Shown: piece by piece, positions 20,774 to 29,950 of the stretch
How positions within the stretch are numbered: position 1 is the stretch's first letter
How the letters are laid out: each line of letters starts with the position of its first letter
NCBI GenBank assembly: GCA_019009955.1
Contig: CM032230.1
Location: forward strand, 102,382,501-102,446,500
Length of the DNA: 64,000 nt
DNA from: Riptortus pedestris
Taxonomy: Eukaryota; Arthropoda; Insecta; Hemiptera; Alydidae
Reading direction: 5' to 3'
Notes under the pieces: model-generated
What the model was told of the DNA's origin: nothing
Databases searched by the model: none
Seen by the model: the letters and a program-made list of their open reading frames with translations, nothing else
Made by a program: the position numbers and the translations under genes

Positions 20774-23482
20774 CTACACAAGGAGATCTCTTGGCCACTT
20801 ACGCTTCAGTCGTCGTCTTGGGTTTTCTGGAATATGGGTAGATGAAAGTGATTTAACTAGAGGATTAGGATGTGCGGGAAGGAGAGAGTGGAATTTCTGA
20901 TATCGGGATTTTGTGAGGGCATTGACAAAAGGAATGTTGAGGTCGTTATGGAGAGTTAAGTTGGATACGTAAAATGGGGAATCTGTAATTTTGCGGAGTA
21001 TTCTGGATTGGAGGGTTTGGATTTTGTAGGAATTTGAAGGTTTAGTGGAACCCCAAAGTTCAAGTCCGTATGTCCATACTGGTCTAAGTACTGTTGTATA
21101 AATCAGTCGTTTGTTGTGTAGTGATAGTTTAGATCTGTTGTCAAGTAGTCTTAGTAGAAGTCTGTACCGTCTATTCACTTCTTGTCTTTTTAATGTGATG
21201 TGAGGTTTCCAAGTTAGTCGTTTGTCTAATGTGAGTCCTAGGTACCTAATTTGTGATTTTTGGGGAATTAGTGCGCTATTAAGTGTAACTGGAGGGCAAA
21301 TGGAACGTCGGAGGGTAAATGTTACATGGCTTGATTTGCTGCTGTTGACCTTGATCCTCCATTTAGTCAGCCAGGATTCTAGCAGATCTAGGTGCTCTTG
21401 CATAGATGCGGAAGCTATATTTGGATCTGAGTTGGAAGTTAAGATTGCAGTGTCATCTGCATACGTGAGAAGGGAAGTTTCGGGATGTGATGGGATGTCA
21501 GCAGTATAGGCAAGGAATAGGAAAGGACTTAGGATACCCCCCTGTGGTACACCTGCCAGCTGGGGGAATAAGGATGAGACTGAGGAACCAAATGAAACTT
21601 GGAAATGTCTGTCGGAGAGATATGATTTGAGGATGAGGTAGTATGTGAAAGGGAGTGTAGTTTTTAGCTTGGACAATAAACCTTGGTGCCACACCTTATC
21701 AAAAGCTTGTGCTATGTCAAGGAAGACTCCACTGCAGTACTTCTTGTTTTCGAATGAGGAGGCGATAAAATCTACTATTCTGTGGCATTGCTGGACTGTG
21801 GAATGGGAATGGCGGAAACCAAATTGATGGGGAGGAAGTATGGGGTCGAGGAGGGGATACAGGCGTTTAAGGATGAGTTTTTCAAGGATTTTTCCCATTA
21901 TGGGAAGAAGAGCGATGGGACGATAAGAAGAAGGGAGTTGTGTCGGTTTTTTAGGTTTAGGGATCATATGGATGACGGAGAATTTCCAGAGTAGAGGGAA
22001 ATGGGTTGTTCTGAGGACAGCATTATAGATGTAAGTGAGAAAAAGGACAGCTTTTTTCGGGAGGTTGTTGAGGATGCGAGAGGTAATTAGGTCATAACCT
22101 GGTGCCTTGTTGGGAGGCAGTTTTTTAATGATATTAATAACATCAGAGGGATTGAATGCAGGAGGAGGAATCGATAAGGGAAGAGGTATGTCCAGTTGAT
22201 TGGCGACAGAGGAAGAATGGCGAGGGTCTTGGATATCATCGTGAGGAGTAAACACCTTGGCCAAGTGCCGACCAAACGTTGTAGCTACATCGTAATCAGA
22301 CTTGGCCCAGGTGCCGTCCTCACGACGTATGGGAAGACGGGGGGATTTATAGGAGAGAAGGCGTTTGGTGGCTGTCCATAAGGAGTTGTCTGAAGTGTTA
22401 AGGTTCTTGGTGTATGAATTAAAACAATCATTGTAGTAGTGTGTTAATTCTGTTTTGAGTTTTCTGGTTAGTTGGTTCAGCTTTGTCTTGTCAGAAGGAT
22501 ACCTGGTGTTTTGCCATATTCGTCGTGCTCGTCTTTTTTCTTGGAGTAGAGTTCGTAAATGGGGTGGAAGGTATGTCTCTTTTGGTATTGCGTTTGTCCG
22601 TGGTTTTATTTGAGTCGAGTAGTGAAGGGATTTTTGAATTGTTACTGTTATATGTTGTACTGCATCGTCTATCTCTGTTTCCGTTTTTAAAGAAATGTTT
22701 AAGTCAAGATTCTTGTCAATGTACATTTGAAAGGATTCCCAATCAACTGGTCCAGGTGTGAGGGACGGTTTGTCGGGAAATCGGAATAACTGGGAATTTG
22801 AGTTGAACAGAAGAAGGACAGGACTATGATCGGATGAAAGGTCATCAAGTGTGAACGCTGTTGAAGGGATCCGGGAGAGGCCTGAGGTAATGAAATAGTC
22901 TAATATATCAGGGAGTTTAGAGCGGGAAGTGGGCCAGTAGGTGGAGGAAGAGGGAGTAAGGACGTTAGAAGGAAAAGTAGAGAGGGCCTGGAGGAGAGCA
23001 TGTCCACGTGTGTTTGATGTTCTGCAGCCCCATTGACAATGTTTGGCATTGTAGTCTCCTCCAGCGATGAATCGAGGACCCAAGTATCTGAAATATTCTT
23101 GAAACAAGTGTGCCGATACGGATTTGTTAGGAGGACAGTATACTGCCGACACAGTGATAGGAAGTTGGGATGCAGATTGAAGGCTTATGGTAGTGCTTTG
23201 GAAAGGGTTAGAAGGGAACTGATTAGGAAGCAGATAGTGAGTAAGATTGGTCCTGACAAGCACCGCAGTACCTCCATGAGCTGTTCCATCCGGATGATCA
23301 GTCCTGTATGTTTTGAATCCGTCAATGTAAAATGTGTGTCGGCTCGTAAGGTGTGTTTCCGTCAGAAGTGCAATGTCTATGTTTTTGTCTTGGAGAAGTG
23401 TTGTCAGTTCGTCTTTATGATTGCACAGTCCATTGGAGTTCCAGAGGAGAAAGGAGAGAGGTTGATATTTTGGAAAAATCAT
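20774..23482 (-). CDS. LINE ORF2: APE endonuclease plus reverse transcriptase
   Basis: 902 aa. The N-terminal APE-type endonuclease nicks target DNA. Its signature residues are at WNSNG (14-18), TETH (41-44), GGDYNAKH (141-148) and SDHSP (217-221). The reverse transcriptase follows: KKLPPNKAPGYD (453-464), SYRPIALL (519-526), FLDIAQAFDKVW (587-598), GVPQGGILSP (644-653) and the catalytic YADD (674-677), then the thumb block RYLGLTLDK. There is no RNase H domain, which together with the length fits the Jockey clade. The enzyme would prime reverse transcription of its own RNA at the nick. The start ATG overlaps the ORF1 stop as ATGA (23482-23479), pointing to termination-reinitiation or ribosomal coupling. 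All catalytic residues that I can check are present. Confidence 0.93.
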   Translation of the reverse strand: MIFPKYQPLSFLLWNSNGLCNHKDELTTLLQDKNIDIALLTETHLTSRHTFYIDGFKTYRTDHPDGTAHGGTAVLVRTNLTHYLLPNQFPSNPFQSTTISLQSASQLPITVSAVYCPPNKSVSAHLFQEYFRYLGPRFIAGGDYNAKHCQWGCRTSNTRGHALLQALSTFPSNVLTPSSSTYWPTSRSKLPDILDYFITSGLSRIPSTAFTLDDLSSDHSPVLLLFNSNSQLFRFPDKPSLTPGPVDWESFQMYIDKNLDLNISLKTETEIDDAVQHITVTIQKSLHYSTQIKPRTNAIPKETYLPPHLRTLLQEKRRARRIWQNTRYPSDKTKLNQLTRKLKTELTHYYNDCFNSYTKNLNTSDNSLWTATKRLLSYKSPRLPIRREDGTWAKSDYDVATTFGRHLAKVFTPHDDIQDPRHSSSVANQLDIPLPLSIPPPAFNPSDVINIIKKLPPNKAPGYDLITSRILNNLPKKAVLFLTYIYNAVLRTTHFPLLWKFSVIHMIPKPKKPTQLPSSYRPIALLPIMGKILEKLILKRLYPLLDPILPPHQFGFRHSHSTVQQCHRIVDFIASSFENKKYCSGVFLDIAQAFDKVWHQGLLSKLKTTLPFTYYLILKSYLSDRHFQVSFGSSVSSLFPQLAGVPQGGILSPFLFLAYTADIPSHPETSLLTYADDTAILTSNSDPNIASASMQEHLDLLESWLTKWRIKVNSSKSSHVTFTLRRSICPPVTLNSALIPQKSQIRYLGLTLDKRLTWKPHITLKRQEVNRRYRLLLRLLDNRSKLSLHNKRLIYTTVLRPVWTYGLELWGSTKPSNSYKIQTLQSRILRKITDSPFYVSNLTLHNDLNIPFVNALTKSRYQKFHSLLPAHPNPLVKSLSSTHIPENPRRRLKRKWPRDLLV

Positions 23483-25047
23483 AATTGAGGCGGGGAAAGT
23501 GGGATGTCGCTAAGTTTATGAAGGAGGACTGTTAAGGGGAGGATCAGACTTTTTAGGTCATTTAGTAAGGAGTGGAGGGAGGAAATTATAATTGAGAGGT
23601 CAGAGGAAGTCGAGCAGGAGTCAGGTGGGAAATATGCGGAGGGATTGGTAACAGACGCATAAGTGGCTCTAACTCCAGCATGGGAAGGTGTTGCTGACTG
23701 ATGAGTTTTTTGTTGGAATTGATCTTTTTGAGGTTGGCGATGGCATGAGTCCTTTTCAGGCTGACGTTGTGACTGCTGTGAAGGCTGGTGTTGTGGATGT
23801 TGTGGAACATGGCGTGGTGGCTGTTGTGACGCCTGGCGTTGTGGCTGCTGCGCAGTTTGACGTAGTAGCTGCTGCGAAGTCTGTCGTAGTGGCTGCTGCG
23901 ATGGCTGATGTTTTGGTTGCTGGGATGGCTGGTGTTTTGGTTGTTGGGATGGCTGGTGTTGCGACTGCTGTGAAGGTTGATTCTGAGATGAGCTGGACTG
24001 AGTAATAATGTGAGATGATTCTGTGACGGGATTGTTGTCCGGGTATTGCTGTGGTGGGTCTAGACTCTTGCTCCGAACGATGGATTGTCGGCGCTGCTTT
24101 AATTCTTTGTAGACCGTGCATCCACGGTAATTGGCAGGGTGATCAGCGCCACAGTGAATACATTTAGCTGGCTCGTCGCGGGTTTTTTTTGTACAATTGG
24201 TGGTAAGGTGTGAACCAGCGCATTTGACGCAAACTGGACTGAGCTCACAGAAGTTCTTGGAGTGATTGTAGCCTTGACAACGGTGGCACTGTATCAATTC
24301 TTTTCTTTTGTGTGGCTCTTCTATAACTACGCTTGTATATAGTAGTTTTGTGAGGGAGAATATGTCGCTATTATTGAGGGCAGGTTTCAAGTCAACGAAA
24401 TATAGAGGTAGTGGGGTTCTTGTTCTAGGGTGTCTAACGTTGCAGACGGACTTGACTTCAAATCCAAGTTCCTCTAATGCCAACTTGATGTCTTCGTCCG
24501 GCGTTGATGGATGAAGATGACGTATTACCACTCGGAAGGCCTTTTCGTTTTTTAGTTGGTAAGTGTAAAATTGAAGGTTTGTAGTTTTGAGGTATGTGAT
24601 GATTTGACGATAAGCTTCAGGTGTGGCAGGCTTAATTGTCGTGTTGTTTATGTGAGCTCGACAAGTAAACTGGGTCTCGCCCACTATGGAACTCACGTGC
24701 TTACAAAATTCGATATAGTTTGGGATGTTTTTAATATGTATTGGGGGTGGATTTTTTGCGGGGTCTTTAGGTTCTTCCATTTCCTGGTCTGAATGTGCAT
24801 CACTAGGGGCAATGACGTCGAATTTATTTTTTGAAATGATGTTTGTTGCTTGGCTTACATGCTTTTTTGGAAGTGGCTGCCTAAATGTAGCACAAGATGA
24901 GGTGCTGGGAGCTATGGACTGATATGACGGGCTTCTTTCCAGAGCGGTTTTTTTCTTTTCCGGGGAGTCGTTGGCAGTGGAATTTTTTTGAGAATTATTC
25001 CCCGCGGAGCGGGGTCGTTTCTCAGTTCCATTTTTCTTCTTAGGCAT
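23479..25047 (-). CDS. LINE ORF1: Gag-like nucleic-acid-binding protein
   Basis: 522 aa. The N-terminus is very basic and Ser-rich (MPKKKNGTEKRPRS). A PRE_C2HC-like region at about 165-250 contains FRVVIRHLHPSTPDEDI and LGFEVKSVCNVRH. Three zinc knuckles follow: C-x2-C-x4-H-x4-C at 254-267, C-x2-C-x3-H-x4-C at 273-285 and C-x2-C-x3-H-x6-C at 296-310, the usual Jockey ORF1 set for binding the element RNA. Residues 350-440 are an unusual Gln/Pro/Ser tract built of imperfect 8-residue units (HQPSQQPK). On the plus strand this gives long shadow frames. The upstream sequence has homopolymer A/T runs. The product presumably forms RNP particles with ORF2 protein. Confidence 0.9.
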   Translation of the reverse strand: MPKKKNGTEKRPRSAGNNSQKNSTANDSPEKKKTALERSPSYQSIAPSTSSCATFRQPLPKKHVSQATNIISKNKFDVIAPSDAHSDQEMEEPKDPAKNPPPIHIKNIPNYIEFCKHVSSIVGETQFTCRAHINNTTIKPATPEAYRQIITYLKTTNLQFYTYQLKNEKAFRVVIRHLHPSTPDEDIKLALEELGFEVKSVCNVRHPRTRTPLPLYFVDLKPALNNSDIFSLTKLLYTSVVIEEPHKRKELIQCHRCQGYNHSKNFCELSPVCVKCAGSHLTTNCTKKTRDEPAKCIHCGADHPANYRGCTVYKELKQRRQSIVRSKSLDPPQQYPDNNPVTESSHIITQSSSSQNQPSQQSQHQPSQQPKHQPSQQPKHQPSQQPLRQTSQQLLRQTAQQPQRQASQQPPRHVPQHPQHQPSQQSQRQPEKDSCHRQPQKDQFQQKTHQSATPSHAGVRATYASVTNPSAYFPPDSCSTSSDLSIIISSLHSLLNDLKSLILPLTVLLHKLSDIPLSPPQL

Positions 25048-25094
25048 ATTTTTTTTTTGTTTTTTTTAAGAAAAAAAAAATTAATAATAAAAAA

Positions 25095-25180
25095 AAAATA
25101 TAGAGATTGAGGCGCGGATGCGAACCCTGGTATTATTGAATACTAGGCGACTGCTCTATCGCCTCCGCTATGGAGGATAT
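25095..25180 (-). other. tRNA-like sequence just upstream of LINE ORF1
   Basis: On the minus strand: GGCGATAGAGCAGTCGCC forms a perfect D-arm-like stem with box-A character, and about 30 nt further a strong box B, AGGGTTCGCATCC, is followed by GCGCC. The acceptor and anticodon stems are poor, so this is not a working tRNA. Because it lies about 45 bp 5' of the LINE ORF1 start, it may be part of the LINE 5' UTR (an internal pol III-type signal) or an older tRNA-derived repeat next to the insertion. Confidence 0.5.
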
Positions 25181-25884
25181 TGATAAGAGCTGCTCTATGC
25201 GGGGTTGTCTATCTCCTGATAGAAAGGAGCAGAGAAAGAGTGGGCCTAGGAGCAGGACAATACACGATAGCCCCCCACCTCTCCCCAAGGCAGAGGCAAG
25301 GGCTTAGATATCTGAGAAAAACACGTTAAAAACTCACAGTTTTCTGGATTGTGGCTCCTTAGAATTTCTTCAAAATGCACATACACATTGTTTATTGTTA
25401 TGTTCAACACTGTGACAAATTTGGAGGCTTAAAACTGCCTTAAACTAAGTCAACAAATGGATTTACACAGAGCTGAAATGATAGAACTGTCTCCTACAAT
25501 GGCTGCTACGCGACTCTCTAATTTAAATTATGCCACTAAATTGTATTTGTGTTTTTTTTAACAAAGCTGTATAATACATTTTTAAATTTGTGCCTTAGAC
25601 TTTCATCATCCTCAAGCCAGGATTTGTCGCAAAAATTATAGTTTTACATAGTTTTATTTTAATGGTTCCTTAGTTTTATTTTATACCTTAGTTTTATATT
25701 TTATACTGTCTTAATAATTTTGAAAACATTTTTCTTTATTTTAACATTTTAACTTAAGGAATTGAAAATAAATGATACTGAACGACATCGCCTAGTTCCG
25801 GAGCTCACCAAATAAATAAAACAATTGGGCAGTTTAAGAAAATTTAATTCCATATTTTAAGATTTTTTATATGTGTGTGCGTAC

Positions 25885-25885
<1 letters not shown>
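25181..25885. other. Possible LINE 5' flank; no gene
   Basis: 25181-25330 is less AT-rich than the rest and includes CCCCCCACCTCTCCCCAAGG. If the LINE has a long 5' UTR it would lie here. Beyond 25340 the sequence is AT-rich without features. Confidence 0.35.

Positions 25886-25952
<67 letters not shown>
25886..25952. repeat. Compound microsatellite (TA)n(TG)n
   Basis: About 36 bases of TA followed by about 26 bases of TG. It is not embedded in the Helentron-like core, unlike most TA tracts here. The 77-codon minus-strand frame across it is a Thr-His/Tyr-Ile artefact. Confidence 0.9.
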
Positions 25953-25953
<1 letters not shown>

Positions 25954-26559
25954 ACGTGTTTTTTTAGTTCTATGTGTTTTTCTTGTTTCGTTTGTGTTCC
26001 GTTCCTTAGTTTTGTTCTTTATATTATTTCGTGAACATTTGTTGTTATTTTGTTTACTTGTATTTTGTTTTGTTTTTCCCCCATGTTTAAGAAGAGCCAA
26101 GTCCCCATATTTGCGGAGCTCTACATACTAAATAAATAAAAATAATATGCATTATAAGCTGATGTATTCTCCCACTCAAAAAAAAAAAAAAAGAAGAAAA
26201 GTCGAAGAATTACTTATGATTTATAGAAGTGTAAGTGTAATTTAATCCTTGATATCCTTGATAGACGGCAAAAGTAGAAGTGACGTCACTCTTCAAGATT
26301 TTACAATTTCCTCAGTGAATCGGAATAGAAGAAACAGAGATCCCGTACGGATTTCGTTTCGTTCATGCCTGATTAAAATTTCAGACACCCTTTGCATCAG
26401 GAAGGTAGTTCTTGTACAAACTTGACTTGTTTTTTCTTCAACTAAGAAATACCAAATAACTTTTGTTTTGTAAATTCTTAATATTATTGACTCCCTTCTA
26501 AATAGTACTCCTACAAGATTACACTAAATTCGTATTATATATATGGGGATGGGACTATA

Positions 26560-26740
26560 AAAGGTTTTTCGTGGTTTAAGGCAAACGAGCACTTCGTGAA
26601 TGTGAAGGCAATGGCCCCTGAAGAGATGATGAAAACGAAACATTCAAGGGCTTGTGATTAATTAATATTTGTAATGATAGTCGGAGTTTTAATCAATAAC
26701 CTCCTTGTGATGCTATGAAGAATGTTTACATTATTCAAAG
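26560..26740 (+). mobile_element. Penelope-like terminal repeat fragment with decayed hammerhead
   Basis: GAGCACTTCGTGAATGTGAA, then GGCCCCTGAAGAGATG (26613-26628), CGAAACATTCAAGGGC and a right end GCTATGAAGAATG align in order with the right arm of the copy at 3270-4432. The hammerhead counterpart (26614-26651) keeps GCCC/GGGC, CUGAAGA and GAAAC, but stem II no longer pairs and the GUA cleavage triplet is replaced, so activity is unlikely. Confidence 0.5.
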
Positions 26741-28505
26741 ACATGAAAGTTATTATGTGACCCAGACGACTTGTTGAATATAGCTAATCAATAATTAATA
26801 TTCTTTTTATTTCTTTTAAAGGAAATATTTTGAGCATATCATGGAGATGGAGATGTATGCTTGCAATATTAGAAACTCCGTTGTTTGGAATGATAGTTTA
26901 CATTAGATTATGGTCAATAAAAAGTGATTAAGATTTCATCATGATGAATTCGATTTCAGATTATTAATGGTTTATGTTTAAAGATGTGGTTTCAACTTAA
27001 CAGTTTAAATTTTAATTCATAATATACCACTAATTGGTGTCATTGCCATTGTCAAACCTTAGTAATACTTCAATTTCTTTGTGTTTCCACTAAATAACTT
27101 TTTCTGCTGTAGTATTTTGTCCATTCCCATATTTGATAAGTTTAATATTTCATCAAAGTTTCTTTTTAAAGTATTTTCTACCTGATAAACATACTCATAC
27201 AGCTGGATAATTAAGATAACATGAAGAGTGTATCGTAGCGATAATTATTATATTATGTGAACTTCTCCTTGCTGTCATAATATGATCTATGTTTTGTGTA
27301 CATTTAATAGTAATAATAATAATAATGCGAATATAATTCATGGAAAGCCACACGTCGAGGCAATTTTACATAACTAAAAGGAAAAAAATACTAAGAATGA
27401 CAGTTACATGGGAGCTGCATAAATGGGAATGGCAATATCAGAATTAAAATCCCGAATAAAATATCTTGGAGTTTTCCCTCCTTGCAATCTGAAATATTTT
27501 TCTGAATCAGGCGCTGAAAGGAAGAATACTGATATTTATGTTTTCCAAACAGTTGAGTATTTTTGGAGCTGAAATGCATGCTGTTAGGACAAGTCTTTGA
27601 TACTAAGGTTCATAATTTTTACTTTGAACAACTAACAAAGAATGAAGTAACCTTGGCCAGGAAAAACGCATTTAATAAATTTTCAAGGAAGAAAAAGCTT
27701 CGAATGACGAAATGTGGTTTTGAGGTTGGGTAAATTAGTTTCTTGATTTGGTGGGATGCATATCTACTTTAATGCATAGTATTATTATATATATTTTTTA
27801 AGCCATTATATATAATCGAAAGAGAAATAAGGATTTTTAATTCAGTTGTGACTGTGAGAAGGAAGTTAAAATACTTTTCCAAGAGGAGTCAGCTCTGAAG
27901 GCAAGAGAGAATGACCTCAATCTGGGAATAGGAGTACGCCGTAAAATTCTAATCAAGGCAAACCCCTCCGAAAATTTAAAGGAAAGAGGCTAGGAAAGTA
28001 AATTGCTTTAGTAAGAATAAAAGGTGTATGTAAGAACAGGAAAGGAGAAGGCAAGGGAAAAGGAGAGTGAGCAAAAAGGCAGACTATATTCATGAATTTA
28101 TTGTCTTCTATCTAAACAATCCTGATTCACTGTAATGGAGTCAGTATACTTCTTTTCCACAGTTGAGAAAAGAGGAATTCTCAATAATAGCAATGGTATA
28201 ATTCCGTTCAAAATTATGGAATTTCTTGCTTCGTTTAAGCTTACGTAAAAAACTATAAATGTTCAATAATAAAGTACCATTGAGTCATAACGCACCATAA
28301 ATAACAAGAGGACATAATATTACTCCTAACTGCAGTTATCGGTAGTAGAACATGAAATTGCTCAGGGCACGATGCTACCCACTATATGCACGTTGAACGT
28401 TTGAACACGAGGCACAGTTGATTTTAAAGCATTATTCTTCATATGTGCATAATTAAAGCACATATTATAGCCCAAAAAGTCAAGATTTATAAATAGTTAA
28501 ATTAC
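26741..28505. other. No gene recognised
   Basis: AT-rich sequence. A short (TAA)n run lies near 27310-27325. A purine-rich stretch at 27840-28080 has no coherent frame. Confidence 0.45.
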
Positions 28506-28601
28506 CTCGAGTGGCGAGTTCAATTCTCTCCTGGGCAATACGAATTTATTTAGTGACACACTCATTACATATGATCCTTAGTCTCACCCTGGCTATAAAA
28601 C
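28506..28601 (+). mobile_element. tRNA-derived SINE, copy C (cut at both ends)
   Basis: It starts at the box-B region (CTCGAGTGGCGAGTTCAATT), continues CCTGGGCAATACGAATTTAT and stops at CTCACCCTGGCTATAAAACG, exactly where the Helentron-like element begins. The remaining SINE 3' part is absent, so the junction is a deletion or an insertion with loss of flank. Confidence 0.75.
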
Positions 28602-29033
28602 GTCAGTCACGCAGGGGCTGCGTAAACTAAGCAGATTTCCCACGTAAAGTTATAAATAGAGAAATCTCTATACGATTGCCGAACAGTGACGGAAACGGCC
28701 TAACTAGCTTTCGGCGGGAACGAATAAAGCCACCATAGCTCGTCCGTTACACTTTATAACAAATGCAAATATCTCGGTTAATTCAAGATCAAGAATAAAT
28801 GTATATAACAATATTTACAGTAAATGTAATTTGCAATATGATTTTTTCTATACAATTTTTCGATCCGACGTGTAGTAACGGAGATATTTCGAAATTTCGA
28901 AATCTCCCCCCTCTAAACCCCACCCTCCCACTGGTCCACTGGTTAACAACTTGATCATCCTTTTTACATAAAACGATTAAATACCGAGTTTGGTGACGAT
29001 TAAACAAAAATTGCGACCGCTAGAGTGTTAACA

Positions 29034-29088
<55 letters not shown>

Positions 29089-29148
29089 GAACGGACCTCA
29101 TTTTCGTCATCTCCTGGGTAGGATCGATGGACATTTGAAGATATTTTT
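28602..29148 (+). mobile_element. Helentron/DINE-like element, 3'-truncated
   Basis: The 5' end GTCAGTCACGCAGGGGCTGC is followed by AAGCAGATTTCCCACGT (the internal inverted copy of the 3' end), core CGATCCGACGTGTAGTAACG, GCGACCGCTAGAGTGTTAAC, (TA)n at 29036-29082 and the block GGGTAGGATCGATGGACATT. It stops at GAAGATATTTTT, before the hairpin. Confidence 0.75.
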
Positions 29149-29241
29149 AACCTTTAAACCATCCTCGTGCGATTGTAGTCTTTTAAACTTAATTTTCAAG
29201 ATGGAAAAAAAATGTATATAACATAATTTATAAGAAATTTC

Positions 29242-29245
<4 letters not shown>

Positions 29246-29296
<51 letters not shown>

Positions 29297-29326
29297 ATTT
29301 TGAAGGGACCTCATTTACGTCATTTC
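29246..29326 (+). repeat. (TA)n(TG)n tract with Helentron-like flank
   Basis: TA then TG dinucleotides (29246-29291), then TTTTGAAGGGACCTCATTTA and CGTCATTTC. The flank repeats the sequence that follows the TA tract of the neighbouring element, so this is a second piece of the same family about 160 bp further on. Confidence 0.65.
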
Positions 29327-29609
29327 ATTCATTTCAGTTAAAAGATAGCAATCTTTTTATTCTAGAAGCTATTGCCATACTTTTAATTCGAAAAAGAGAA
29401 AACGAAAAAAAAAGAAAAGCGGTTACTATATTTAGTATTTCATTTTTTCTAATAGAAAATTGATTGAGCCCACCAGGACCTTAGAGGACCCTTCTGGCTA
29501 ATTGTAGACTGTACAATGCGAACTAAGCCATTGATTCAAGTGACGAATAATTTAAGTTACGTTTTTATGAGAATGCTCCTCATCTATGGAGGTAATCAAT
29601 TTAAAGAAG

Positions 29610-29916
29610 GTCCGTCACGCAGGGGCTGCGTAAACTAAGCAGATTTCCCACGTGGTTTTACAATAAAGAAATCTGCCGACTAACAACGGCTGTAGTAGCA
29701 ACGAATCTCTAAACAAATTCACGAGGGACCAAAAGTTACGGAAACGGCCGAACCAGCTATCGGCGGAAAGTCCCGAATATATCCGATTTCTGCCGACCAC
29801 ACACACAATACAAATGCAGATATTGCGGTTACTATTCAAGATGCAGAATAAATGATTTTTTTGAAAATCATGAATACGACCTCCATAGCTGGTTTCCCCT
29901 AAGGGAAATCTGCTAA
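29610..29916 (+). mobile_element. Helentron/DINE-like element, internally deleted
   Basis: Both ends are present: GTCCGTCACGCAGGGGCTGC and the hairpin TTTCCCCTAAGGGAAATCTG followed by CTAA. The core from the RNA-like middle through the TA tract is deleted (junction near 29855), leaving about 307 bp. A minimal derivative like this shows which sequences are shared by the ends: the 5' 150 bp and the 3' 60 bp. Confidence 0.75.
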
Positions 29917-29950
29917 TTAGATGACTTTAATTAACGAGAATACTTTTTAA

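Larger units (their letters stand above)
20583..25090 (-). mobile_element. Jockey-clade LINE, apparently full length and intact
   Basis: Two uninterrupted ORFs in the correct order, a 3' UTR of about 170 bp after ORF2, and an A-tail (plus-strand T16 at about 20591-20606). The 5' limit is uncertain. ORF1 is preceded by A/T-rich sequence and then a tRNA-like block at 25095-25180 that could be 5' UTR or flank. No convincing target-site duplication was found. Lack of stops or frameshifts over 4.3 kb makes it the only coding-competent transposon seen here and suggests recent insertion. Confidence 0.85.

Noticed and set aside
20700..24922. Many plus-strand frames opposite the LINE (for example 23033-23488, 23688-24005)
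   Set aside because: They are shadows of ORF1 and ORF2; the minus-strand proteins carry all recognisable domains.
26614..26651. A third working hammerhead
   Set aside because: The core boxes are present, but stem II does not pair and the NUH cleavage triplet is lost.
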